Positions 53,820 to 62,338 of a stretch of DNA of 64,000 nucleotides are shown here, one piece after another. The position numbers and the translations under genes were made by a program. The notes under the pieces were generated by a model, which did not search any database, was not told the DNA's origin, and saw only the letters and a program-made list of their open reading frames with translations. How positions within the stretch are numbered: the first letter of the stretch is position 1; each line of letters begins with the position of its first letter. Location of the stretch: NCBI RefSeq assembly GCF_900100015.1, contig NZ_FNDD01000002.1:1-64000 (forward strand). The letters are read 5' to 3'. This stretch comes from Vibrio xiamenensis. Lineage in GTDB: Bacteria; Pseudomonadota; Gammaproteobacteria; Enterobacterales; Vibrionaceae.

Positions 53820-54691
53820 TTCAGCCAGCCGCCTCCGCCAAAGAGCGCTGGGGGAATTTTTTATTCGTCACCCCCTATTTGATCGTGTTTGTCACCATGA
53901 TCGTGATTCCGCTGATCTGGGGCATCCATTTAAGCTTTCAAAAAGTCGACCTGTTTGGTCCAGGGAAATTTGTTGGCTTAAGTAACTACGAACGCCTGTT
54001 CAGCAATAAAATCTTTCTTCAGACCGTTTGGAACACGTGTTATTTCGTGCTGTTTACCGTGCCGATTCTGGTGCTTATCGGGCTATTTTTAGCCTTGGCG
54101 CTCAATCAGCAAACTCGCGTTGCTAACGTACTGCGCGGCATTTTCTTCGCTTCCACTATCTTGTCGGTCACTGTGGTGACGCTTATCTGGCGAATCATTT
54201 TCATCCCCAATGATGGCTTCATGGCGATGGTGTTTCAGTGGTTTAACTTGCAGCCGATTCCGTTCTTATCGAGCCCCGATTGGTCTTTGCACTCGATTGG
54301 TATTGCCACGATTTGGTGGTGTTTGGGTTTGCCGATGATTCTGTTTACGGCGGCGTTGCAACAAATTCCAAAAGAGCTGTATGAAGCCGCTGCGCTGGAC
54401 AATGCCAGTAAGTGGACCACGTTCAGACGCATCACCTTGCCGTCTATCACGCGCACTATCATTTTGGTCACCATCATTGAAATCGTGATGCAATTCCAAC
54501 TGTTTGGCCAGGCGCTGTTGATGACCAACGGTGGACCAAACAACTCATCACGCTCAATCGTCATGTTCATTTATGACGCTGGCTTCCGTCGTTGGGATAT
54601 TGGTATGGCGGCCGCGGCATCACAAGTGCTGTTTTTGATTATTCTCCTCGCCGCACTGGCCCAATTCGCCATCAGCCGTAAGAAAGGATAA
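53816..54691 (+). CDS. Sugar ABC transporter permease (MalF type)
   Basis: A 291-residue inner-membrane permease with about six helices. The EAA loop is ELYEAAALDNASKWTTFRRITLPSI, and the family N-terminus (PYLIVFVTMIVIPLIWGIHLSFQ) matches carbohydrate permeases of the CUT1 class. Overlaps the ATPase stop (ATGA). Confidence 0.91.
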   Translation: MIQPAASAKERWGNFLFVTPYLIVFVTMIVIPLIWGIHLSFQKVDLFGPGKFVGLSNYERLFSNKIFLQTVWNTCYFVLFTVPILVLIGLFLALALNQQTRVANVLRGIFFASTILSVTVVTLIWRIIFIPNDGFMAMVFQWFNLQPIPFLSSPDWSLHSIGIATIWWCLGLPMILFTAALQQIPKELYEAAALDNASKWTTFRRITLPSITRTIILVTIIEIVMQFQLFGQALLMTNGGPNNSSRSIVMFIYDAGFRRWDIGMAAAASQVLFLIILLAALAQFAISRKKG

Positions 54692-54696
54692 GGATT

Positions 54697-55602
54697 ATGA
54701 GTGAAATGAGAATCTCCTCAACCCAAGGTATGGCGCAAACATCGTCCAGTAATCGCCAGCAAGAAACCTATCAGCCCAACGCGCAAAAGACCACCAAAGC
54801 GATTTTGTGGCTCACTATTGTGCTGTCTTTCATCATGCTGGCACCATTTTTATGGATGGTTGGCCTGAGTTTGAAAGACAACCAGGAGCTGATGCTAGGC
54901 ACTGACGCGGTATTCCAGTTCCCTTACACATTGCAAAACTATATCGATATTTTCCACAACTCAGCGGTATTCCAATGGTTGTTGAACAGCATCGTCGTAT
55001 CCGGCTCAATGACACTGGGGGTACTTGTACTATCGTCATTAGCCGGGTACGCGTTCGCCCGCTTGGACTTTCCATTTAAGAAAACCCTGTTTGTGATTGT
55101 ATTGATGGGCCTTGCGGTACCAGAGCAAGCAGTGATCATTGCGCGCCACCAACTATTTAGCGAGTTCCAGCTGCACAATACCTATTTAGGCCTTGTGCTA
55201 CCTGGTTTATCTGCGCCGTTTGGGGTGTTTTTGATGACGCAGTTTTTCAAAGCCATTCCGAAAGAAATTGATGAAGCGGCGATCATGGATAACGCCTCGA
55301 AATTCAAAATCTTTTGGAAAGTGCTGTTGCCACTGACAGTTCCCGCGCAGGCAACCTTAGCGATTTTAACGTTTTTAACCTCGTGGAATGACTACTTCTG
55401 GCCGCTGATTTCGGCGACCGATAAGTCGATGTACACCATCACCATCGGGATTGCTTCGTCGCAAACCAACTTTGCACAAAGTGAAGGCTTGGGCTTTTTG
55501 AGCTCGCAAGCGATTTTCTCAGCAATTCCAATTATTTTGGTTTACATCTTTTTCCAAAAACACATTGTTACTGCCGTTGCCGGCGGCGCAGTGAAACAGT
55601 AA
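54697..55602 (+). CDS. Sugar ABC transporter permease (MalG type)
   Basis: A 301-residue permease, second channel subunit. Six helices, with the EAA loop EIDEAAIMDNASKFKIFWKVLLPLT. Four bases after the previous stop, with a GGATTATG start context. The N-terminal 30 residues are low-complexity cytoplasmic. Confidence 0.91.
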   Translation: MSEMRISSTQGMAQTSSSNRQQETYQPNAQKTTKAILWLTIVLSFIMLAPFLWMVGLSLKDNQELMLGTDAVFQFPYTLQNYIDIFHNSAVFQWLLNSIVVSGSMTLGVLVLSSLAGYAFARLDFPFKKTLFVIVLMGLAVPEQAVIIARHQLFSEFQLHNTYLGLVLPGLSAPFGVFLMTQFFKAIPKEIDEAAIMDNASKFKIFWKVLLPLTVPAQATLAILTFLTSWNDYFWPLISATDKSMYTITIGIASSQTNFAQSEGLGFLSSQAIFSAIPIILVYIFFQKHIVTAVAGGAVKQ

Positions 55603-55621
55603 CCGCAAGGAAACTGGACCC

Positions 55622-55648
55622 GCAGTCGCGGCGCTATGTCGCGACTGC
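55622..55648 (+). other. Intercistronic hairpin between the permease and binding-protein genes
   Basis: GCAGTCGCG and CGCGACTGC form a nine-base-pair GC-rich stem with a nine-base loop, and there is no T-run. Such hairpins in transport operons can stabilise the upstream mRNA or set different expression of the binding protein. Confidence 0.6.
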
Positions 55649-55750
55649 AAACAACAACCAAAGCAAAACATAAATAACCCAAACGTGAACTGCCTATCTG
55701 CTCAACCTAGGGTCAATAGGCAAACCCCAACGATAACAAAAGGCTTTGCT

Positions 55751-57064
55751 ATGAAAACCTACTTATCCACTCTGTCATTAGCCATAGGCTGCTTGGTCTC
55801 TGCGACCGCAGTTCAGGCTAAAACCGAATTGAACATACAGCGCTTTTTTGGCGCGTGTGAAGCGGAGTACGGTCAGTCAACTGACGTCAGTTCCGCTTCC
55901 GGCGAGTGTGGCATCATGACCACCCTGCTGAATAAATTTGATAAAGAAAACCCCGATATCGAGGTTCACGTTTCCACCGTGGAATGGCCGGGATACGATC
56001 AGCTCACCGCGCAAATGGCTTCTCGCACGCCGCCAGATGTCGTCACTATGCACAACTCGGTGATTTCCGACTACCAATCACGTAATTTGATTGTGCCGAT
56101 CGACCAATTCTTAGCTCAAGAGAAAATCGATAAATCGACCTTCACACCAACCGCAACCAACGGTGTGACTCGTGATGGTCAATTTTACGGCTTGCCAATC
56201 GATACTTGGACCATGTTATTCCACATCAATATGGACTTGATGAAACAAGCCAAATTGGTCGATGATGCCGGTAAACCGATTTTGCCAAGCTCACCAGATG
56301 AGTTGCTACAACAGGCAGAGCAATTTAAAAAAGCCACCGGTAAACCGTATTTCATTCAAATTTTGTCCAATGAAACCGCGGCGTATGCGCGCATGTTCTA
56401 CACCTACATGTTCCAGCAAAACAGCCACTTCTTTGATGACCCAAGTAAAGTTTCCCTCAACACTCCAGAGGCAAAAAACATCGTTAATCTGTTTAAGCAA
56501 ATTTACGATCAAAACTTGACCACCAAAAACATGGACTACCCGGCAACGGTTTCAGCGTTCAGTAACGCCAAAGGCGGCATTTTGCTCAACGGTAACTGGT
56601 TATTAGGTACCTACGAAGAGCAATCGCACCAACAAAGCAGCCCGCTTTACAACAACTACCAAGTCGCGCCTTACCCATACCTGTTTGATGGTGCAAAAGC
56701 GCACTACGTGGATGGCCACTCTTGGGTAGTACCAAACCAACGCCGCTCAGACGAAAAAGATGCAGCGATTGCAAAACTATTTAAATTCTTTGCAGACAAT
56801 GACATAGAATGGTCTCGTACCGGTCACTTACCAAGTGTCGCCAGTGTATTGAAAGATCCAGCATTCCTTTCCCTGCCTCATCGTGAAGACATTTTGTCGA
56901 TCACTCAGACAGGTCGAGGTTTGCCAGCTGGCGTGAAACGTCAATGGGCTGTTCAAGACATCATTGGTGAAGAGTTGGCAGCGGCAATCACTGGCAATAA
57001 GTCCGTCGATGACGCGCTGGCGGATGCCGAGCATCGTATTAACGATATGTTAAGCAACCTCTAA
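55751..57064 (+). CDS. Sugar ABC transporter substrate-binding protein
   Basis: A 437-residue periplasmic binding protein of the carbohydrate SBP_bac_1 type. Signal peptide residues 1-23 end AVQA. Mature N-terminus KTELNIQRFFGACEAEYGQ contains a cysteine pair (FGACE and GECGI) that could form a disulfide. A central QMASRTPPDVVTMHNSVISDY matches sugar-binding proteins. The position within a cluster with GH43 suggests an arabinose- or xylose-containing oligosaccharide; the ligand is inferred only. Confidence 0.9.
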   Translation: MKTYLSTLSLAIGCLVSATAVQAKTELNIQRFFGACEAEYGQSTDVSSASGECGIMTTLLNKFDKENPDIEVHVSTVEWPGYDQLTAQMASRTPPDVVTMHNSVISDYQSRNLIVPIDQFLAQEKIDKSTFTPTATNGVTRDGQFYGLPIDTWTMLFHINMDLMKQAKLVDDAGKPILPSSPDELLQQAEQFKKATGKPYFIQILSNETAAYARMFYTYMFQQNSHFFDDPSKVSLNTPEAKNIVNLFKQIYDQNLTTKNMDYPATVSAFSNAKGGILLNGNWLLGTYEEQSHQQSSPLYNNYQVAPYPYLFDGAKAHYVDGHSWVVPNQRRSDEKDAAIAKLFKFFADNDIEWSRTGHLPSVASVLKDPAFLSLPHREDILSITQTGRGLPAGVKRQWAVQDIIGEELAAAITGNKSVDDALADAEHRINDMLSNL

Positions 57065-57099
57065 TCACTTATTTATCCATCGCTAATAGAAGTAGAGCT

Positions 57100-58095
57100 A
57101 TGCGCAAGAAAAAAGTCACTATGTTAGATATCGCGACCGCTGTTGGGGTGTCACAACCGACTGTGTCGATCATTTTAAATGGTTCCGACAGCGTGAAAAT
57201 ATCGCAAGAAACACAAGACAAAGTGATCAGCAAAGCCAAAGAGCTGGGCTATAAATTGCGCACTAACGTGTATCACGCCAAGTCGCATCGGCGCATCGCT
57301 CTACTGGTTAACAGCATGAACATGCATGACCCGTTTATTAATGCCATCAGTTCGGCAAAAGTGCGGGCATGGGAACTTGATACCCTGTTAGTGGTGTATG
57401 ACTACGAAGACAACGACGAGCTCAAAGCGAGCATGCTTGATAGCATATTGAACGGTAATTTTGATGCATTAATTTATGCTCTGAACACCCCCGCTCAAGT
57501 CGATGATGCATTGCCAACCAGTTTGCCTGTGCTACTGCTCAACTGCACAAACCCAGCTTATCAGCAGCAAATTCCAAGTGTCGTGACATCGGATTTTCTC
57601 GGCGGTTATCGCGCCGCTCAGCACCTGATTGACCGTGGCTACTCTGATATTGCCATGATCACCGGGGAAAGCTGGTCTGACTCTTCGATTCAACGCCTTA
57701 AAGGGTTTCGCCAAGCAATGACCAACGCCGATTTACCACTTCGCGAGGAGTGGATAAAACCGGGTAACTGGTCAGTCAAACAGAGTTATCTTGAGACCGA
57801 GTCTTTACTTGAATCTCACCCACGACCTGACGCCATTTTTTGCGCCAGTGACTTGATGGCGCTCGGCGCGTATCAGGCGATTTCTCATCGTCATCTCTGT
57901 ATTCCAGACGATATCGCCATTATCGGCTACGACAACCAGTTGCTCGCCAGCCAGCTGACACCATCACTCTCGTCTGTTGACCTGCCCTACGATGAAATGG
58001 GCCGCGTCGCCGTCGAGACTTTGTTATCACCGACACCGCCAGACATTCTAATGATGAAAATCGAAGGCGATCTGGTACCAAGAGAATCTACCTGA
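57100..58095 (+). CDS. LacI-family transcriptional regulator
   Basis: A 331-residue repressor-type regulator. The N-terminal helix-turn-helix is VTMLDIATAVGVSQPTVSIIL with a hinge helix after it, and the rest is a periplasmic-binding-like effector domain (AIIGYDNQLLASQLTPSLSSVDLP). It very likely controls the surrounding sugar-uptake genes and responds to their substrate or its breakdown product. It is 35 bases after the binding-protein gene and co-directional. Confidence 0.92.
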   Translation: MRKKKVTMLDIATAVGVSQPTVSIILNGSDSVKISQETQDKVISKAKELGYKLRTNVYHAKSHRRIALLVNSMNMHDPFINAISSAKVRAWELDTLLVVYDYEDNDELKASMLDSILNGNFDALIYALNTPAQVDDALPTSLPVLLLNCTNPAYQQQIPSVVTSDFLGGYRAAQHLIDRGYSDIAMITGESWSDSSIQRLKGFRQAMTNADLPLREEWIKPGNWSVKQSYLETESLLESHPRPDAIFCASDLMALGAYQAISHRHLCIPDDIAIIGYDNQLLASQLTPSLSSVDLPYDEMGRVAVETLLSPTPPDILMMKIEGDLVPREST

Positions 58096-58168
58096 GTACC
58101 TCAATACCTAAGTGTCGACCCTTTTTTACCAAAAATGAACAACCATGATTTCATGGCTAGGAGCCCCA

Positions 58169-59131
58169 ATGCGTTTAACCAACCCATTAATTGAACAACG
58201 TGCCGATCCTTTTGTGTACTTGCACAGTGATGGTTATTACTACTTCACCGCCTCAGTACCCGAGTACGATCGCTTAGAGCTGCGCCGTGCAAAAGCGCTA
58301 GCTGAGTTGGCCACCAGCAATGAAATTGTTGATGTTTGGCATAAACCCGATACGGGTGCGTATTCCGATTTGATCTGGGCACCAGAAATTCACTACATCG
58401 ACGGTACTTGGGCCATCTATTTTGCCGCTGCGCCCAACCGTGAAATCGTCAATAATGCCTTTCAGCACCGTATGTACGCGATTACCACCACGGCAGAAAA
58501 CCCGCTAACGGGCACTTGGAGCGAACCGACTCAAGTCGACAGCGGTCTGTCGAGTTTTTGCTTGGACGCCACTTGCTACAAACATAATGACCAGTGGTAT
58601 TACATCTGGGCGCAAAAAGATGCCGTCATTGAAGGTAATTCATGCCTGTACATCGCAACGATGGACTCGCCAACCACCCTATCCAGTGCGCCAGTGTTGC
58701 TGACAAAACCGGAATTTGATTGGGAAGTGCGCGGATTTTTGGTCAACGAAGGTCCTGCGATTTTACATCGCCACGGACGCATCTATCTGACCTATTCTGC
58801 CAGTGCTACCGATGAACGTTACTGTATGGGACTGTTGTCGATTGATGAGAACGCCGATTTACTTGATGCCAGCGCATGGCATAAATCGCCGCAGCCCATC
58901 TTTGTGACCGATGAAGAGAAAAAGATTTACGGCCCAGGCCATAACAGCTTTACCACCAGTAAAGATGGCAGCCGCGACTATATGATTTATCACGCGCGCA
59001 ATTACAAAGGCATTGAAGGCGATCCACTATGGGATCCAAACCGTCATGCGTGTATTCAGCCCATTGAATGGAGCGAGCAAGGCGAACCGATTTTTGGCAC
59101 GCCGCAAAACCACGTTGAGTTTAGCGAGTAA
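58169..59131 (+). CDS. Family 43 glycoside hydrolase (probable alpha-L-arabinofuranosidase)
   Basis: A 320-residue intracellular enzyme with no signal peptide. AGGAG six bases upstream supports the ATG. The five-bladed propeller GH43 pattern is visible: RADPFVYLHSDGYYYF (catalytic base Asp), DLIWAPEIHYIDGTWAIYFAA, SFCLDATCYKHNDQWYYIWAQ (pKa-modulating Asp), and VNEGPAILHRHGRIYLTYSAS (acid Glu). It resembles GH43 members annotated as exo-acting arabinofuranosidases. Lacking a signal peptide, it would trim imported arabino-oligosaccharides in the cytoplasm. Xylosidase activity is the main alternative. Confidence 0.87.
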   Translation: MRLTNPLIEQRADPFVYLHSDGYYYFTASVPEYDRLELRRAKALAELATSNEIVDVWHKPDTGAYSDLIWAPEIHYIDGTWAIYFAAAPNREIVNNAFQHRMYAITTTAENPLTGTWSEPTQVDSGLSSFCLDATCYKHNDQWYYIWAQKDAVIEGNSCLYIATMDSPTTLSSAPVLLTKPEFDWEVRGFLVNEGPAILHRHGRIYLTYSASATDERYCMGLLSIDENADLLDASAWHKSPQPIFVTDEEKKIYGPGHNSFTTSKDGSRDYMIYHARNYKGIEGDPLWDPNRHACIQPIEWSEQGEPIFGTPQNHVEFSE

Positions 59132-59149
59132 TCGAGGGCAAGCAGACAC

Positions 59150-59176
59150 AAAAAAGGGGCCAATGGCCCCTTTTTT
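59150..59176. terminator. Bidirectional terminator between the GH43 cluster and ppaC
   Basis: A 12-base-pair perfect stem (AAAAAAGGGGCC / GGCCCCTTTTTT) with an AAT loop between two convergent genes. Confidence 0.94.
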
Positions 59177-59226
59177 AATCGATTTAACGCTAAATCAGAT
59201 TACCTTTCATTAACTGGGTGTTGCGC

Positions 59227-60132
59227 TTAAGCAAGCTCAGTTTGCAGCCAAGGCCAGCCTTGTTTCTTACGACTCAGAGTGTTTTCCATCATCAGCATGC
59301 CATTTTGCTGGTGTTTCTCGAGCTTGGCGGCCCACTCACCTTTGTAAAGCAAACGTGTTTGCGCGGTGGTAATGTCCGTTAGCATAACCGCGGCAAACGC
59401 TAAACCGTCTTGCTCACAGCGGCGTTCAAGGTCGGCTTCCAGCGCTTCAATCATGCCATCAACCTGCTCAAGAGTTGCCAATTCAACTTGGCCCACGACC
59501 ACGTCACGACCGTTAAACGGGTATGCTTTGAGGTCTTTTTCAACCAGTTCAGCCGCGCTTAACCCTTCGATATTGGTTTTCGCAATTAGCAGCGCTTTAA
59601 TGAAAGCGTCAAGGTCAGCCACTTCAGCAATTGACTTCAACTCTTCAACGGCCGCTTTGTCTTTATCAGTACAGGTTGGCGAAGCAAAACCGACGGTGTC
59701 TGACAAAATTGCCGACATCATTAACTTAGCAAGCGCAGGTGTGATTGGCGCGTGTTCCATCTTGAACAGATTAAACAAAATGGTGCTGGTACAGCCCACT
59801 GGCCAAATCCAAGCTTCAAGCGGGTTTACTGTCATGATATCGCCAAGACGGTGATGGTCGACAATACCAAGAATTTCGGCATCTTTAATATCGTCCGGCG
59901 CTTGCGCCACATCGCTGTAATCCACCAGCCAAACTTGTTGACCCGCGACACTGGTCGATAGTTCAGGCTGATCAACACCCGCAATTTCAAGAATGTGTTG
60001 AGTTTCACGGTTAATTTCGCCTTGGCGAACCGCTTTGGCTTCAAGACCGCGCGCTTTAAGTAGCTCAGCCGCTACTAAGGCACTACAAATGCTATCACTA
60101 TCTGGGTTTTTATGACCGACAACTGAAATCAT
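59227..60132 (-). CDS. ppaC: Manganese-dependent inorganic pyrophosphatase (family II)
   Basis: A 301-residue DHH-family pyrophosphatase. MISVVGHKNPDSDSICSAL, the VDYSD and GIVDHHRLGD metal motifs, and a C-terminal DHHA2-type domain with SRKKQGWPWL identify it. Such enzymes need Mn2+ or Co2+ and are much more active than family I enzymes. It is divergent from a MneA-type manganese exporter, so two manganese-linked genes face each other across one regulatory region. The start is the ATG eight bases after AGGAAA. Confidence 0.94.
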   Translation of the reverse strand: MISVVGHKNPDSDSICSALVAAELLKARGLEAKAVRQGEINRETQHILEIAGVDQPELSTSVAGQQVWLVDYSDVAQAPDDIKDAEILGIVDHHRLGDIMTVNPLEAWIWPVGCTSTILFNLFKMEHAPITPALAKLMMSAILSDTVGFASPTCTDKDKAAVEELKSIAEVADLDAFIKALLIAKTNIEGLSAAELVEKDLKAYPFNGRDVVVGQVELATLEQVDGMIEALEADLERRCEQDGLAFAAVMLTDITTAQTRLLYKGEWAAKLEKHQQNGMLMMENTLSRKKQGWPWLQTELA

Positions 60133-60255
60133 TGTTTTTCCTAATTTGCTTACCTAAACACCTACTAACTGTAGGATTATTAAGTGCGCTACTTTACCTG
60201 ATTTAAAAAATTTGTCATGGCTTACAAAAAAGAATTGTCGAGATTATATTTTATT

Positions 60256-60295
60256 GAAAATAATTCTCATTAGCATAAACTTGATAATGGTTATC
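60256..60295. promoter_or_regulatory. Fur-like site and adjacent GATAA/TTATC dyad before the Mn exporter
   Basis: GAAAATAATTCTCATTAGC at 60256-60274 matches 14 of 19 positions of the Fur consensus. Eight bases after it, GATAA-TGG-TTATC at 60283-60295 is a perfect dyad of similar half-sites. They lie 20-60 bases upstream of the exporter start, between it and ppaC. Confidence 0.55.
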
Positions 60296-60314
60296 ACTAT
60301 GAATCAGGACAACG

Positions 60315-61514
60315 ATGGACGCCTTAAAGTTATCGCGATCACTTCCTCCATGGCTGTGCGTATCTCAATTTAAATTGGCGCATAAGCGCCTATTACTGCC
60401 AGTGGCACTGTTGGCGCTACTTGCAGCGCCTATCACTCGTGACGTCACCGTGAACACACTCTCTGATGCATTTTGGGCGGTATCGAGTTATGTCGCGTTT
60501 ACCTTGGCGCTGTATCACTATATTGCGCTGTTTTTTACCAAGCGTAACGCAGCAGTCGAACTGTATCTCAACTCCCGCCACTACCAAGTGGTGTTCGCCG
60601 CTTTACTTGGCGCACTACCCGGCTGTGGCGGCGCGATTATCGTCACCACCCAATTTGTCAGTGGCAAAGTGGGCTTTGGCGCGATTGTCGCCGTATTAAC
60701 CGCCACCATGGGTGACGCCGCATTTCTGCTGCTTGCCAGCAAACCAAGTGTTGGGCTTGGCGTAATTGCGCTTGGAGTGATAGTCGGCTGTATCAGTGGT
60801 TGGGTAGTAAACATCATTCATAGCGATGATTTTATGCGCCCAAGTCACAGTTCATTGCCCGAGCGTTGTACTGGTGAAGACTCCTCCCCTGTTGAAAGTC
60901 GCGCGATCAATCTGCAAGGTCGATTCTGGAAATGGTTGATTATTCCTGCCACCATTATTGCGTTTTTAGGATCATTTCAAATCGATATTAACCAATTGCT
61001 GAGCCTGCCTGAAATGAGCATTGAATGGATCGGGTGCATTTGTATCATCACCAGCATGCTGCTGTGGTCGTTGACCAAAGAGATCAAAAATTATCAATCC
61101 ACCGTATCTGAAGATGACAAACCTGTTGCGTCACATCCACTGCAACGGGCTGCTCAAGACACTAATTTTGTCACCGCTTGGGTCATCATCGCATTTATGT
61201 TATTTGAACTGACCCGCCACTTTGGCCACCTTGATATGGGCAACATGTTTAACGGCCTAGGTGTCTGGATGCCACTGATGGGCGTCGTGGTTGGCTTATT
61301 GCCCGGCTGCGGGCCGCAAATTCTGGTCACCAGTTTTTACCTCACTGGCGCAGCGCCAATGTCAGCGCAGCTTGCCAATGCGATTTCTAATGATGGTGAT
61401 GCCCTATTCCCGGCTATCGCCATGGCGCCAAAAGCGGCGTTGGTCGCCACCATTTACACTTCGATCCCGGCACTGATTGTCGGCTACAGCTATTACGCAT
61501 TATTTGAGATGTAA
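60315..61514 (+). CDS. mneA: MneA-type manganese exporter (10-TM heavy-metal exporter family)
   Basis: A 399-residue inner-membrane protein. Two internal repeats carry the motif LLGALPGCGGAIIVTTQFVS (about residues 97-116) and VVGLLPGCGPQILVTSFYL (about 325-343). Each is followed by a motif with a conserved acidic core (ATMGDAAFLLLA; NAISNDGDALFPAIAMAP). This two-fold pattern matches the family of Vibrio cholerae MneA, reported as a manganese export protein. Between the halves is a polar loop (about 175-205). The ATG follows AGGAC. A Fur-like site upstream and the divergent Mn-dependent pyrophosphatase fit a manganese role. Confidence 0.84.
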   Translation: MDALKLSRSLPPWLCVSQFKLAHKRLLLPVALLALLAAPITRDVTVNTLSDAFWAVSSYVAFTLALYHYIALFFTKRNAAVELYLNSRHYQVVFAALLGALPGCGGAIIVTTQFVSGKVGFGAIVAVLTATMGDAAFLLLASKPSVGLGVIALGVIVGCISGWVVNIIHSDDFMRPSHSSLPERCTGEDSSPVESRAINLQGRFWKWLIIPATIIAFLGSFQIDINQLLSLPEMSIEWIGCICIITSMLLWSLTKEIKNYQSTVSEDDKPVASHPLQRAAQDTNFVTAWVIIAFMLFELTRHFGHLDMGNMFNGLGVWMPLMGVVVGLLPGCGPQILVTSFYLTGAAPMSAQLANAISNDGDALFPAIAMAPKAALVATIYTSIPALIVGYSYYALFEM

Positions 61515-61570
61515 TCGACGCCTCGCCCAACTCATATTAAGCACGTGACCAATATTCCCCACACGACACA

Positions 61571-61600
61571 TAAGAGCGGCTAACTCGCCGTTCTTTTTTT
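61571..61600 (+). terminator. Terminator of mneA
   Basis: AAGAGCGGC pairs with GCCGTTCTT (one G-T) across TAACTC, followed by TTTTTT. Confidence 0.85.
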
Positions 61601-61716
61601 GCGCAGATTTTCAGCCGCTAAGAATAAAATTTTACTGTGTCTCGGATTTCATAGACGCCGTAGCGATAAGCTCATACTATTGTTTTATCGCTCGGTTGTT
61701 CGCTAGGCTTTTGATA

Positions 61717-62337
61717 ATGAAACACAATAAAATTTTAATTCTTTACGCTCACCCTTCACCTCATCGCAGTGAAGTGAATAAACCTATGATAAGAGCAGCA
61801 AAGAAAATCGCCGGCGTCACTGTGGTCGATCTCTATTACGAATACCCCAATTTCGACATCGATATTGATAAAGAGCAGCAACGCCTGCGCGACCACGACG
61901 TGATCATTTTTCAATTTCCACTCTACTGGTATTCCACTCCATCGATTCTAAAAGAGTGGCAAGACTTAGTGCTTGAGTACGGCTTTGCATACGGCAGTGA
62001 AGGCACGGCGCTACACGGTAAACCTATGCTGTGCGTATTGAGCGCCGGTGGAAAAGAGCAAGCCTACGATCTCAACGGACTCAACCACTTTACTATTCGC
62101 CAGTTACTGGCGCCGATTGAACAGATGGCCAATCTTACCGGTATGCGTTATTTACCGCCATTTACGCTATTCAATGCTCGTACGGCTTATGAGGAGAGGC
62201 GCATCCCTGAGCACTTAAAGCAATACAAACGTCTGCTCCATGCATTGGTAGAAAATCGCTTGGATATCGAACAAGCGGCGCCGCTCACGTTGCTCACTCA
62301 CAAGCTCGATGATTTGATCGCCGCCAAGGAGGACTAA
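61717..62337 (+). CDS. KefF/KefG-type NAD(P)H oxidoreductase, ancillary to a Kef potassium-efflux system
   Basis: A 206-residue flavodoxin-fold protein (ILILYAHPSPHRSEVNKPM, FQFPLYWYSTPSILKEWQDLVLEYGFAYG). In E. coli KefF and KefG are required for full activity of KefC and KefB and belong to the NQO1-like quinone reductases. It overlaps nothing but is followed after one base by the antiporter gene with AAGGAGG at the boundary, so they form an operon. The ATG of MKHNK is preferred over the upstream TTG. Features are shared with both KefF and KefG, so the symbol is left open. Confidence 0.87.
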   Translation: MKHNKILILYAHPSPHRSEVNKPMIRAAKKIAGVTVVDLYYEYPNFDIDIDKEQQRLRDHDVIIFQFPLYWYSTPSILKEWQDLVLEYGFAYGSEGTALHGKPMLCVLSAGGKEQAYDLNGLNHFTIRQLLAPIEQMANLTGMRYLPPFTLFNARTAYEERRIPEHLKQYKRLLHALVENRLDIEQAAPLTLLTHKLDDLIAAKED

Positions 62338-62338
62338 G

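Noticed and set aside
60133..60314. A manganese riboswitch (yybP-ykoY type) before mneA
   Set aside because: The spacer is short and AT-rich and lacks the conserved purine-rich internal loops of that riboswitch; a Fur-like site is the better reading.
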